Shown here in pieces: positions 34,810 to 43,934 of a stretch of DNA of 64,000 nt (its first letter is position 1; each line of letters starts with the position of its first letter). The stretch comes from an uncultured Sphingomonadaceae bacterium (lineage in GTDB: Bacteria > Pseudomonadota > Alphaproteobacteria > Sphingomonadales > Sphingomonadaceae), in assembly GCA_947489315.1 (NCBI GenBank), contig CANLCX010000002.1, forward strand, positions 310,001 to 374,000. The letters are read 5' to 3'. Under the pieces are notes generated by a model, which saw only the letters and a list, made by a program, of their open reading frames with translations, was not told where the DNA came from and did not search any database. A program made the translations under genes and the position numbers.

Positions 34810-35342
34810 GTTCGCAGCATCATCCTTAGTTTCTCGCCGCAAAACGCGGTAAAAACTCCATTAACGATAGACCAATAAGCACCCGTAAAATGACATGGTT
34901 AACAGGAAATTTACTATGTTTACGATAGGCTTAAACCTCTGTGCAACCTCGTGATATTGGTGGTCCGATCCGGTGATAGTTTGTGTTGCCGATTTGCTAT
35001 TGCGGTGCTAGCACCCCATCTGTGTTGTTTGAAATATTTTCAAAACGACGCGAGTTAAGCTGGGCATTTATCCAGTACATACAGGTTGAAGCGACATGAG
35101 GCATGACATCTCCGGCTCCGAAACTCTTCCACAGGGAAGTGTTTCTATGGACGGAAAGACCCTGGCTAACGGCCCGGGCCATGCATTTGTAGCAGACACA
35201 TTTTTTTCAGAAACATTTGAATTTAACCGGATGACGCCGCCCGCTCCCCCTATTTCGGCAGCGCGCAAGAAGACGTCATCCCTTTTATATTGCATGGTCC
35301 CGCCGGGAGCATTTCCGCCGCACCATGCCAGGAGTATATTTA
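34810..35342. other. Long intergenic region holding the rne leader
   Basis: About 530 bp lie between the amidase and the divergent rne. rne genes are usually preceded by long, structured 5' untranslated regions through which RNase E autoregulates. A stem of seven pairs (35292-35298 with 35322-35328, GCATGGT/ACCATGC) sits just before the AGGAG ribosome-binding site at 35330-35334. No RNA gene or convincing ORF was found in the rest. Confidence 0.5.
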
Positions 35343-38039
35343 ATGACAACGCGCATGTTAATCGACGCGCGCCACCAGGAAGAAACCCGAGTGGCGGTCG
35401 TAAAAGGGAACAAAATTGAAGAATTTGATTTTGAATCTTCAGAGCACAAACAACTAAAAGGCAATATTTATCTAGCAAAAGTTACGCGAGTAGAACCCTC
35501 GCTACAGGCCGCTTTTGTTGACTATGGTGGAAACCGTCACGGCTTCCTGGCCTTTAGCGAAATCCATCCCGACTATTACCAGATTCCAAAAGAAGACCGC
35601 GAACGCTTGCTCGCTGAAGAAGCCGAGCATGCTGCTGAAGAAGCACAGCTGCGTGAACGGGAAGAGGAAGAAGGCGAAGGTCCTGCAGATGTTATCGCAT
35701 CAGAAGCGACCGAAGAGCTGGATGACAGCGTTGAAGATGTTGAGAAAGACGAAAGCGTTGACACCATTGATGTGAGCGAAGGCGAAGTCCCTAGCGAAGA
35801 AGCGAATGAAGACGACGCCAATGACGATGACGATAGCGATGATGATACATCCGATGAAGACGCGTCCGACGAAAATGCCAAGCCCAAGGGCCGTGGCGGA
35901 CGCGGCAAAGGTCGTAATCGTGGACGCAGCGGCGGTCGTGGTGGCAAAGGCAACGTAGCCAAAGCCAGCGATCAAGCGCGCCAGAAACGTATGGCTCTGC
36001 GCAAGCGTTACAAAATTCAGGACGTTATCCAGCGCCGTCAGGTTGTCCTGGTGCAGGTCGTCAAAGAAGAGCGCGGCAATAAAGGCGCTGCCCTCACCAC
36101 CTATCTAAGTCTGGCCGGTCGTTATTGCGTTTTGATGCCAAACACCTCTCATGGCGGCGGTATCAGTCGGAAAATCAACAATGCCGGTGACCGTAAACGG
36201 TTAAAAACAATCATTGCCGATCTCAACCTGCCTAACACCATGGGTTGCATCGTACGGACAGCAGGCCTGTCGCGCACCAAACCAGAGATTAAGCGCGATT
36301 TTGATTATCTCGCACGCCTTTGGGATGAAGTTCGGGACAATACGCTCGGTGCGGTAGCTCCAAAATTGATCCACAGTGACAGCGATCTCGTAAAACGCGC
36401 GATCCGCGACATTTATAATCGCGAGATCGAAGAAGTCCTGGTCGAAGGCGCTGATGGTTATGCGGCGGCCAAGAATTTCATGAAACTGCTGATGCCTAGC
36501 CATAGCCGGCGGGTGAAAAGCTATGCCGATCCGGTATCCCTGTTCCAGCGTTATGGCGTAGAGGATCAACTGTCCGCCATGTATCAGCCGGAAGTGCAAC
36601 TGAAATCCGGTGGCTATCTGGTGATCAATCCAACCGAAGCTCTGGTATCCATCGATATTAACTCAGGCCGCTCAACCCGTGAGCATGGCATTGAAGCGAC
36701 AGCGGTCAAAACGAATATGGAAGCGGCAGCAGAAATTGCCCGTCAATTGCGTCTGCGCGACATGGCGGGACTGGTGGTCATCGATTTCATCGACATGGAC
36801 CGTCACGGCAATATCCGCAAAGTCGAACGGGCGATGCGCGATGCGTTGAAAAACGATCGTGCCCGCATACAGGTTGGCCGTATTTCCAGTTTCGGCCTGC
36901 TCGAAATGAGTCGCCAGCGTTTGCGTACCGGCGTCCTCGAAGCATCGACTAAAGTTTGCCCGCATTGCGAAGGTACTGGCTTGGTTCGTACAGCCTCCTC
37001 GTCTGCGCTCTCGGCGCTGCGACTGCTCGAAGAAGAAGCCGCCAAAGGCAAAGCCAGCCAGATTACGCTTACTGCCAGCCAGGAAGCGACCATCTACGTG
37101 CTGAACAGCAAGCGGCATGAAATTGATGACATCGAAAAACGCTATGGCGTTTCGATTGAAATCACGCCTGACGGTGAAATTGAAGGCGCTCGCATGGAAG
37201 TCAAGGGCTCCGGCGGGCCGCCCAAAAATGCTCCGAAATTCGAGCCCATTATCGACGAAGACGATGATGAGGAAGAAATTGTCGAGGCCGTCGAACAGGA
37301 TGAAGAAACCGAAGAGCGTCCTCGCAAACGTCGTCGTCGTCGCGGACGGCGCGGACGTGGTGCCGATCGCAATGCCGAAGGCAATAACGAAGCGGGTGAA
37401 GGCGATAACCGCAATGCTGACAACCAGCCAACCGGCGAAGCGAAAGCGGAAACTGCAGAGCAAGGCAACGATGATGGCGACAAGCCAAAACCGCGCCGAT
37501 CTCGTGGCGGACGTAACCGCAAGCCAGCCGGCGACGCGGTAGCGGCTACAGAAGGTGCAGAAGCACCGACATCGGCACCGGCAGCGGAAGCCAGTTCTGA
37601 TCAGGCTGCTGAACCCGCTGAAAAGCCGAAAAGAGCAAGCCGTTCGCGCAAGAAAGTCGATGCGCCAGCTGCTGCATCGGACGACGCACCAACAGCGGAC
37701 GACACCATAGCGAAAGATTCCGAAGAAAAACCAAAACGCCGTCGCGCCCCGCGCAAGGCCAAAGTGGTTTCGGACGCTTCGGCAGAAACGACGGATGATG
37801 CAAAAGCTGAAAAACCGGCAGCCAAAAAGGCTCCGCGGTCGAGAGCGAAGAAAGCTGATGCAGATGGCGCTGAAACGGCCGAGAAGCCAGCAGCCAAATC
37901 TGCTGCGAAACCAGCCGCCAAAAAGCCAGCTGCTAAAAAAACAGCTGCAAAAAAAGCGGATGATGACTCAGCAAAGACTAGCACGACCGAAAAAACTGAC
38001 CCGCCCCGTGGCGGCTGGTGGCAGCGTACATTTGGTTGA
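35343..38039 (+). CDS. rne: Ribonuclease E (Rne/Rng family) with acidic insert
   Basis: RNase E starts the decay of most mRNAs and organises the degradosome. The 898-residue frame begins MTTRMLIDARHQEETRVAV. The S1 domain is split by a low-complexity acidic insert of about 75 residues followed by an RG-rich run, an alphaproteobacterial trait. Active-site aspartates are in VSIDINSGRS and VVIDFIDMD, and the zinc-link cysteines in CPHCEGTG. The C-terminal third is charged and Lys/Ala-rich, as expected for the scaffold region. ATG 35343 is preferred over 35325 because AGGAG lies 8 bases upstream. A hairpin terminator follows the stop. Confidence 0.96.
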   Translation: MTTRMLIDARHQEETRVAVVKGNKIEEFDFESSEHKQLKGNIYLAKVTRVEPSLQAAFVDYGGNRHGFLAFSEIHPDYYQIPKEDRERLLAEEAEHAAEEAQLREREEEEGEGPADVIASEATEELDDSVEDVEKDESVDTIDVSEGEVPSEEANEDDANDDDDSDDDTSDEDASDENAKPKGRGGRGKGRNRGRSGGRGGKGNVAKASDQARQKRMALRKRYKIQDVIQRRQVVLVQVVKEERGNKGAALTTYLSLAGRYCVLMPNTSHGGGISRKINNAGDRKRLKTIIADLNLPNTMGCIVRTAGLSRTKPEIKRDFDYLARLWDEVRDNTLGAVAPKLIHSDSDLVKRAIRDIYNREIEEVLVEGADGYAAAKNFMKLLMPSHSRRVKSYADPVSLFQRYGVEDQLSAMYQPEVQLKSGGYLVINPTEALVSIDINSGRSTREHGIEATAVKTNMEAAAEIARQLRLRDMAGLVVIDFIDMDRHGNIRKVERAMRDALKNDRARIQVGRISSFGLLEMSRQRLRTGVLEASTKVCPHCEGTGLVRTASSSALSALRLLEEEAAKGKASQITLTASQEATIYVLNSKRHEIDDIEKRYGVSIEITPDGEIEGARMEVKGSGGPPKNAPKFEPIIDEDDDEEEIVEAVEQDEETEERPRKRRRRRGRRGRGADRNAEGNNEAGEGDNRNADNQPTGEAKAETAEQGNDDGDKPKPRRSRGGRNRKPAGDAVAATEGAEAPTSAPAAEASSDQAAEPAEKPKRASRSRKKVDAPAAASDDAPTADDTIAKDSEEKPKRRRAPRKAKVVSDASAETTDDAKAEKPAAKKAPRSRAKKADADGAETAEKPAAKSAAKPAAKKPAAKKTAAKKADDDSAKTSTTEKTDPPRGGWWQRTFG

Positions 38040-38068
38040 TAGAAAACTATCTGGCAGACAATAATATC

Positions 38069-38098
38069 TGGGCCCTTGCGCAAGCAGGGGCCCATTTT
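38069..38098 (+). terminator. Intrinsic terminator of rne
   Basis: A 7-bp stem TGGGCCC (38069-38075) pairs with GGGCCCA (38088-38094) around an inner self-complementary loop (CTTGCGCAAG). It is followed by TTTT. It begins about 30 bp after the rne stop. Confidence 0.75.
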
Positions 38099-38230
38099 AC
38101 GCTGGCAACACGATTATTGCGCAGCAGATAGATTGCAGCTCATACAGGAATAGATAGATTTCATCGCAGGTTAAGCCTTTTGATGCTATGCGAAGTTACT
38201 ATTCGCTATATCTTCATCCAGAGGAAATTC

Positions 38231-39634
38231 ATGTCATTGCCGAATGATAATAAGCGCCAGCCTTTTGCTCGCCTTTCACTGGCCCGCATCGGACAGCTGA
38301 TCACAGCCCTATTGGCGATGATCGCTATTACCGTTCAGCCGGTTGCAGCCCAATCTATCCTCCGCGATGCAGAAACAGAAGCCCTGTTCAGCGATATGGT
38401 AGCTCCGTTGGTTGCGGTTTCGGAACTGGATGCCAAGGATGTCGAGGTTATCCTGATCAACAGCAGTCAGATCAATGCCTTTGTCGCCGGCGGCCAGCGC
38501 ATGTTTTTCTATTCGGGTACTATTGCTGCAGCCGATACAGCAGTCGAAATTCAAGGCATCATGGCCCATGAGCTTGGCCATATTACCGGCGGTCATATCA
38601 TCCGCTTTGATGAAGGTATTAAAACGGCCACCGGGATTACCATTCTCAGCTTGATATTGGGCGCTGCAGCAATTGCCGCCGGTGCAGGCGATGCAGGCGC
38701 AGGCATATTGGCAGCAGGCCAGCAAGCAGCGACGGGTAAGTTTCTTGCCTTTAGCCGGGTACAGGAACGCAGCGCCGATTCCGCTGGCGCACGCTATCTT
38801 TCTGAAGCGGGTATTACCGGCCGAGGTTCGATCGACTTTTTCAAAAAACTGCAGAACTACGAATTCCGCCTCGGCATTCCGCAAGAAGATAGCTATGGCC
38901 GCACCCACCCTCTATCCGGGGAACGTGTGACATTGCTTCGCGATGTATACCAAGCGGATCCTGCTTGGGACAACCCTCCGGATCCCGATATTGAAGCGCG
39001 GTTTCAGCGCGTGAAGGCGAAGCTTCTCGGCTTTACCAACGAAGCAGCGACGACGTTGCGCGAATTCCCGGAGAGCGATCAGAGCGTGCCAGCACGCTAC
39101 GCCCGCGCCTATGCCTGGCACAAGACCGCTTATCCTGATCGCGCTCTGAAGGAGGTAAACAACCTGCTGAAGGACGCGCCAAATGATCCCTATTTTCTGG
39201 AATTGCACGGACAGATATTACTGGAATCCGGTAGGCCGACCGAAGCCCTTGCCTCTTTGCGTAAAGCCGTACAACTGACCAATAACCAACCCCTGATCGC
39301 TAGTCTCTTTGGTCATGCGCTGATCGCTACTGAAGATGAAACGCATTTTGCCGAGGCACAGCGGGTCTTGAAGGCTGCGGTGGTCAAAGATAACCGCAAT
39401 CCCTTTGCCTGGTATCAGCTAGGCGTCGTCTATTCACAGCAGGGCGATACCGCGCGTGCCCAGTTGGCAACGGCGGAAAGCGCGTTGCTGCAACAAAATT
39501 ATGGCAGTGCGATCCGCAGCTCACAAATCGCCATGTCGGGCATCAAGGAAAACACACCGGAATGGATCCGCGCGCAGGATATTTCTTTAATCGCGAAAAA
39601 CGAATATGAGCGGTCTGACAAGCGCCGACGCTAG
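38231..39634 (+). CDS. M48-family exported metalloprotease with C-terminal TPR (BepA/YfgC-like)
   Basis: This 467-residue periplasmic zinc peptidase has a signal peptide to about residue 41 (ending VQPVAAQ). It has the HExxH site (H113-E114-H117 in MAHELGHITGG) and the third ligand E179 in ERSADSAG, where the D is also conserved. The second half has TPR-like repeats (AYPDRALKEVNNLLKDAP, GRPTEALASLRKAVQL, GDTARAQLATAESAL). This is the layout of BepA, which controls outer-membrane protein and LptD assembly in E. coli. ATG 38231 follows AGAGGAAA. The frame upstream to 38180 gives no signal peptide. A DsbA-type gene follows. Confidence 0.9.
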   Translation: MSLPNDNKRQPFARLSLARIGQLITALLAMIAITVQPVAAQSILRDAETEALFSDMVAPLVAVSELDAKDVEVILINSSQINAFVAGGQRMFFYSGTIAAADTAVEIQGIMAHELGHITGGHIIRFDEGIKTATGITILSLILGAAAIAAGAGDAGAGILAAGQQAATGKFLAFSRVQERSADSAGARYLSEAGITGRGSIDFFKKLQNYEFRLGIPQEDSYGRTHPLSGERVTLLRDVYQADPAWDNPPDPDIEARFQRVKAKLLGFTNEAATTLREFPESDQSVPARYARAYAWHKTAYPDRALKEVNNLLKDAPNDPYFLELHGQILLESGRPTEALASLRKAVQLTNNQPLIASLFGHALIATEDETHFAEAQRVLKAAVVKDNRNPFAWYQLGVVYSQQGDTARAQLATAESALLQQNYGSAIRSSQIAMSGIKENTPEWIRAQDISLIAKNEYERSDKRRR

Positions 39635-39730
39635 GCCCAGCCTAATCAATTTCGCACCCCATCTGTAACAATTGTGGACAAGCGGACGAAGCTTCGACAA
39701 GGAAGTTTTGTCCTTAGGGAATGGTAGAAC

Positions 39731-40513
39731 GTGGAAAATAATAATAGAAAGTGGATGATTATGGCAGGGGGCATTTTAGCCATAGCAGCGGCAGCGACCG
39801 TCTGGTTCATGCAGACAAGTGGCGCGTCGTCAAGCGATGAAGCCGCAAAGGCCGCACTAGCGGCAGGCATTGACAGCAAAGAACAGGCCGCAATCGAAGC
39901 TATTGTCCGCGACTATATTCTCAAAAACCCGGAAATCATTCCCGAAGCGGTTGAGATATTGCAAACGAGGCAAAAAACCGCAGCAATTGATGAAATTCGC
40001 AAGGATATAGAGGCTCCCTTCGCCGGCGCGGCCTTTGCCGGCAACCCCAATGGTGATGTCATTGTCGTCGAATATTCCGACTTTGCTTGCCCCTATTGCA
40101 AACAAACCACAGCCGATATCACTCGGGTGATAAAAGAAGACAAGAATATCAAAGTCGTCTTCCGCGAACTTCCCATTCTGAGCGAAGCGAGCAATGACGC
40201 AGCCTTAATGGCTTTGGCTGCGGCCAAGCAGGGCAAATATTTCGCCTTTCACAAAACCATGTTCGCAACCGGACGCCCTACCCCGTCCACCATTGAAAAT
40301 GCGGCCAAAGAAGTCGGTATCGACATGGCTGCAGCGCGTAAATTTATTGCCACGCCCGAAGCGCAACAGGAAGTGCAACGCAATATTGAAGTTGCCCGCA
40401 AGCTGCAATTTACCGGTACGCCCGCCTTTGTTGTGGGCAACGAAACAGCGGTTGGCGCGGTTGGCTATGATGGTCTGAAAGAATTGATCGCCAAGGCGCG
40501 CGGTTCGAAATAG
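39731..40513 (+). CDS. DsbA-family thiol:disulfide interchange protein
   Basis: This 260-residue exported thioredoxin-fold protein starts with GTG and a short positively charged region and membrane segment (WMIMAGGILAIAAAATVWFM). The helical DsbA_N-like stretch (DYILKNPEIIPEAVEIL) is typical of the DsbA/BdbD type. The active site is CPYC at residues 120-123 (DFACPYCKQTT), and the cis-proline loop reads TGTPAFVVGN. It should oxidise or isomerise cysteines of exported proteins. The neighbouring M48 gene on the same strand suggests a joint role in envelope protein assembly. An ATG start at 39755 is possible but would shorten the signal. Confidence 0.9.
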   Translation: MENNNRKWMIMAGGILAIAAAATVWFMQTSGASSSDEAAKAALAAGIDSKEQAAIEAIVRDYILKNPEIIPEAVEILQTRQKTAAIDEIRKDIEAPFAGAAFAGNPNGDVIVVEYSDFACPYCKQTTADITRVIKEDKNIKVVFRELPILSEASNDAALMALAAAKQGKYFAFHKTMFATGRPTPSTIENAAKEVGIDMAAARKFIATPEAQQEVQRNIEVARKLQFTGTPAFVVGNETAVGAVGYDGLKELIAKARGSK

Positions 40514-40632
40514 ATTTATCCTCACTCGCAAATCTTGCGTGCGGCACAGTGAGACTTGTATGAACTTTGAAAGATAATTGCCCAAGAGAAATGCCCAAAA
40601 GGACCTTGTCCACATTGTCAACTTCACCCTAA

Positions 40633-41307
40633 TCAGGCGCTTTCTGATCGCCCCTTAAACCCCTGCGCCACAACATACCATTCGGATGATCCCTTGCGGC
40701 TTGCAGGCGGCTTGGCATGTTTGACGGTCTTGAAATGCTTTTTGAGCAGGGTCAGCAAATCTTTATCGGTACCGCCGGCCAGAACCTTCGCGACAAACGC
40801 GCCGCCTTCTTGCAGATTTTCGACCGCAAAATGGGCTCCCGCTTCCACCAGTCCCATAGTCCGCAGATGGTCGGTCTGCTGGTGACCGACAGTATTGGCC
40901 GCCATGTCGGACAAGACCAAATCCGGAGCGCTGCCCAAAGCATCAATAAGCTTATCCGGCGCGCTATCGTCCATGAAATCCATTTCGAAAATCGTGACGC
41001 CCTCAATGGCATCTACCGGTAACAAATCGATACCGACAATCTTTGCCTTTGGAACAAATTTGCGGATAACTTGCGCCCAGCCGCCTGGTGCAATCCCCAG
41101 ATCGACAACGGCGCTGGCTTTACGGACAAATTTAAACCGCTCGTCCAATTCCAAAATCTTATAGGCGGCGCGCGAACGATAGCCGTCCGCTTTCGCCTGT
41201 TTGACATAAGGATCATTGAGTTGCCGCTCCAACCAGCGCGTAGAACCGATTTTACGGCCCTTGGCAGTCTTCACCCTTTCCCTTTGTCCTGATCTGCCTC
41301 TACTCAC
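40633..41307 (-). CDS. rlmE: 23S rRNA 2'-O-methyltransferase RlmE (FtsJ)
   Basis: RlmE methylates U2552 of 23S rRNA late in large-subunit assembly. The 224-residue protein has the SAM motif VVDLGIAPGGWAQ near residue 67. The KDKE residues are in YRSRAAYKILE (K), VLSDMAANTVGHQQ (D), FVAKVLAGG (K) and GSSEWYVVAQGFKG (E). The start is GTG at 41307, before the basic N-terminus (SRGRSGQRERVK). It lies 13 bp after the ppx/gppA gene on the same strand, so the two are probably one operon. Confidence 0.95.
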   Translation of the reverse strand: MSRGRSGQRERVKTAKGRKIGSTRWLERQLNDPYVKQAKADGYRSRAAYKILELDERFKFVRKASAVVDLGIAPGGWAQVIRKFVPKAKIVGIDLLPVDAIEGVTIFEMDFMDDSAPDKLIDALGSAPDLVLSDMAANTVGHQQTDHLRTMGLVEAGAHFAVENLQEGGAFVAKVLAGGTDKDLLTLLKKHFKTVKHAKPPASRKGSSEWYVVAQGFKGRSESA

Positions 41308-41320
41308 GTCAGCTTCCTAT

Positions 41321-42433
41321 TCATGACTGTGGCCTTCGTTCGTTAGAGGACATGAGCGACCGCAAAATACCTTCTCTGATCCCGCGATCAGCCACGCCAA
41401 CCCGGCTGGCGGGCCAAATGTCGAGAATTGAATCCAGTATAGCACAACCACCCACGACCAGATCGGCACGCTCTTTACCAATACAAGGTATCGCCGCGCG
41501 CTCATCCGGCGAACAGGCCGCCAACATCGCGCTGATATCACGCATCGACTCCGCCGGGACGATCAAGCCATCGATCAACTTCCGGTCGTAATGCGGCAAT
41601 TTGAGATGCAGGCTCGCCAGCGTTGTCACTGTACCGCTGGTTCCCAGCAACCGGAAATCGCTATTGTCAGATAGTGGCAAGCGACTGGCAAATTCCGCAA
41701 AGCTGTCCGTAACCCGCGCGCGCATATTCAAAAAGGCTTGCTCGCGCGATTTCGCGTCATTGCCATTAAATTTCTCACTCTCGGTCAGCGAAACCACGCC
41801 CCAAGGCGCGCTCAACCAATCGATAATCTCTGGCGCTGCACCGGATGTGTCTACCAACACCAACTCTGTCGATCCGCCGCCAATATCGAAAATCAGTGCA
41901 GGCCCCTCGCCCGGCTCCAGTAAAATTTGACAACCCAATACCGCCAGCCGCGCTTCTTCTTCGGCCGTGATGATATCCAGAGCAATGCCAGTTTCCTGAC
42001 GCACGCGGTCAATAAACTTTTCACCGTTGCTGGCACGGCGGCAGGCTTCCGTCGCCACAGAACGCGCCAATGTCACATTGCGACGTTTCAATTTGTCGGA
42101 ACAAATAGACAATGCTGCAACGGCACGATCCATCGCCCGATTACTGATCCGCCCGCTTTCGACGAGACCTTCGCCCAGTCGTACAACACGCGAAAAAGCG
42201 TCGGTAACAATGAAACCGTCAGATGAGGGTTTTGCAACCAATAATCGGCAGTTATTCGTGCCTAAATCAATCGCTGCATAGGACCGCAGCTTTGGCCAGC
42301 GGGCCCCATTTTTATGGGAAGGAGACGCATTTCGACTCCCGTTCTTATGTGTCGCCGCATTTTTTGGACGGGCCACCTCATTGGGTTTTCCGCCGTCCTG
42401 TTGTTGCGGCGATGGGGATGCTTCATCCGCCAT
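41321..42433 (-). CDS. Ppx/GppA-family phosphatase (exopolyphosphatase-like)
   Basis: This 370-residue protein of the sugar kinase/Hsp70/actin fold hydrolyses polyphosphate or pppGpp. The ATPase-like loops are AAIDLGTNNCRLLVA near residue 55 and LIFDIGGGSTELVLVD near residue 180. A basic, low-complexity N-terminal extension of about 50 residues precedes the fold. It is shorter than E. coli Ppx and lacks the C-terminal HD-like half, so it is a GppA-type minimal form. The gene precedes rlmE on the same strand. Whether it acts on polyP or pppGpp cannot be told from sequence. Confidence 0.9.
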   Translation of the reverse strand: MADEASPSPQQQDGGKPNEVARPKNAATHKNGSRNASPSHKNGARWPKLRSYAAIDLGTNNCRLLVAKPSSDGFIVTDAFSRVVRLGEGLVESGRISNRAMDRAVAALSICSDKLKRRNVTLARSVATEACRRASNGEKFIDRVRQETGIALDIITAEEEARLAVLGCQILLEPGEGPALIFDIGGGSTELVLVDTSGAAPEIIDWLSAPWGVVSLTESEKFNGNDAKSREQAFLNMRARVTDSFAEFASRLPLSDNSDFRLLGTSGTVTTLASLHLKLPHYDRKLIDGLIVPAESMRDISAMLAACSPDERAAIPCIGKERADLVVGGCAILDSILDIWPASRVGVADRGIREGILRSLMSSNERRPQS

Positions 42434-42561
42434 GACCGTTACTCTTATATTCTCCGGATCGGATAATACCGCCGGTACTTGCGAACAGAGATAACCGCAG
42501 CCCGGCCGATGTGCAAGAGTTTAGCGACAACCGGCCACTTGCAGCAGGCTTTTGAAAAGTC

Positions 42562-42590
42562 TTGACCAGCCAAGGGGGGCAGCTTATTGC
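42562..42590 (+). promoter_or_regulatory. Promoter of tRNA-Gln
   Basis: A -35 box TTGACC (42562-42567) and a -10-like TATTGC (42585-42590) are 17 bases apart. The 11 bases between the -10 and the tRNA 5' end are GC-rich (GCCCCCGGCAC), the kind of discriminator found in stringently controlled stable-RNA promoters. Confidence 0.6.
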
Positions 42591-42601
42591 GCCCCCGGCA
42601 C

Positions 42602-42675
42602 TCCCCTGTCGTATAATGGTAATACCACGGACTCTGACTCCGTTAATTGAGGTTCGAATCCTCACGGGGGATCCA
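42602..42675 (+). tRNA. tRNA-Gln (anticodon CTG)
   Basis: The sequence folds as a cloverleaf. The acceptor stem TCCCCTG pairs with CGGGGGA (one T-G wobble). The D stem GTAT/ATAC has a loop AATGGTA. The anticodon stem ACGGA/TCCGT has loop CTCTGAC, giving anticodon CTG. The T arm is TGAGG-TTCGAAT-CCTCA. The 3' CCA (42673-42675) is encoded. It should decode CAG. Confidence 0.93.
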
Positions 42676-42720
42676 AATGCGGGGGTTCATGGTGGGCAAA
42701 AACACACTGGTTCTGGCTAA

Positions 42721-43818
42721 GTGACGCAGTCGCACGAGCCAACTGCTATGAATTCTCCGAACGGAACAGCGGACGAAGAAGCCGAAAAGACGACCATCAG
42801 CTTTTCTCTCGGTCTCGCCGATTTTCTGGCCACGAACGACATTTCCATCGGCTTTACATCTTACCAAACCGGGCGGCTTTACCTCGTGGGTCGCGGACCC
42901 GACGGAAAGCTAGCCGTCCACGAAGCCATTTATCCTCAAGCCATGGGTGTCACAGCCAGTGTCGACCGCATTTACTTGGGAAGTTTGACGCAAATTGTTC
43001 GTATGGAAAATGTCTTGGCGCCGGGACAGCTGGTGAATGATCTGCATGATAAAGTCTATGTTCCGCGCAACATTCAAACGACGGGCAATGTGGACATTCA
43101 CGAACTGGGCGTTCGCGAAGATGGTCAGATTGTTTTTGTGAACACATTGCATAATTGCTTGAGCATACCGAGTATCACGCACAGCTTCAAACCAATCTGG
43201 AAGCCCGACTTTATCTCCGATCTGGTGTCCGAAGACCGCTGCCATCTCAACGGTCTGGCAATGGTTGATGGCCAACCGAAATATGTTAGCGCCGTTTCCA
43301 AATCCGATACAAAAGACGGCTGGCGGGACGGACGCCGGGATGGCGGGGTGATTATCGATGTTGAAACCAATACGATATTGGCAGACGGTTTATCGATGCC
43401 GCATAGTCCGCGGTTTCATGTTGGACGCGTGTGGCTTTTAAATTCCGGCACAGGCGAATTAGGATGGCTGCATCCTTCCGACCATGCATTCACGCCCGTG
43501 GCCTTTTGCCCTGGTTTTCTGAGGGGTTTGGAATTTCATAACGATCATGCCTTCGTCACTTTGTCAAAACCGCGCCATGGTCATTTTGAGGGACTGGCGC
43601 TGGATCAAAAGCTGAAAGAGAAAAATACCGAAGCTTGGTGCGGTATCCAGATATTGTCACTCTCCTCAGGCGATGTCGCCCAATGGATGCGCTTTGATGG
43701 TCCGATCACGGAATTGTTCGATATCTGCGTCCTGCCGAGCGTAAAAAATCCGATCACTTTAGGGCCACAATCTACAGAGATCAGGGATTTCATTACGATT
43801 GAACAGCCGGATTGGTAG
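42721..43818 (+). CDS. TIGR03032 family protein (YVTN-like beta structure), role unknown
   Basis: The 365-residue product matches the TIGR03032 family: FTSYQTGRLYLVGRGPDGKL, then VPRNIQTTGNVDIHELGV, EDRCHLNGLAMVDGQPKYV, SKSDTKDGWRDGRRDGGVV and MPHSPRFHVGRVWLLNSGTGE. These are the conserved blocks of this uncharacterised, probably beta-propeller family, found in methanotrophs and other proteobacteria. It contains no signal peptide, so it appears cytosolic. The frame opens with GTG at 42721. An ATG at 42748 (MNSPNG) is the alternative. It follows tRNA-Gln by 45 bp and might be read from the same promoter. Confidence 0.85.
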   Translation: MTQSHEPTAMNSPNGTADEEAEKTTISFSLGLADFLATNDISIGFTSYQTGRLYLVGRGPDGKLAVHEAIYPQAMGVTASVDRIYLGSLTQIVRMENVLAPGQLVNDLHDKVYVPRNIQTTGNVDIHELGVREDGQIVFVNTLHNCLSIPSITHSFKPIWKPDFISDLVSEDRCHLNGLAMVDGQPKYVSAVSKSDTKDGWRDGRRDGGVIIDVETNTILADGLSMPHSPRFHVGRVWLLNSGTGELGWLHPSDHAFTPVAFCPGFLRGLEFHNDHAFVTLSKPRHGHFEGLALDQKLKEKNTEAWCGIQILSLSSGDVAQWMRFDGPITELFDICVLPSVKNPITLGPQSTEIRDFITIEQPDW

Positions 43819-43934
43819 ACTCAGTTGGCTTTTTTCGGACAACAGACACATCCGAGCCATTTTTTGCGTCTTACCCTTCAAAATCTCGCCAGTTGACCGT
43901 TCTAAAGCATAGGACCAACAATTTGGACGGGATA

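Noticed and set aside
35096-35419. An ORF of 107 codons upstream of and into rne
   Set aside because: It overlaps the rne start by 77 bases in another frame, has no family resemblance and only a weak ribosome-binding site. More likely a chance frame in the leader. A regulatory leader peptide cannot be excluded.
36672-37463. A 263-codon frame antisense to rne
   Set aside because: Same reason: it is opposite conserved rne sequence and reads as a Phe/Ile-rich mirror of an acidic/basic low-complexity region.
37780-37990. Short repeated pattern (lysine/alanine-rich units) in the rne 3' end
   Set aside because: It looks repetitive in DNA but is coding low-complexity sequence in the RNase E tail, not a CRISPR or a tandem-repeat locus.
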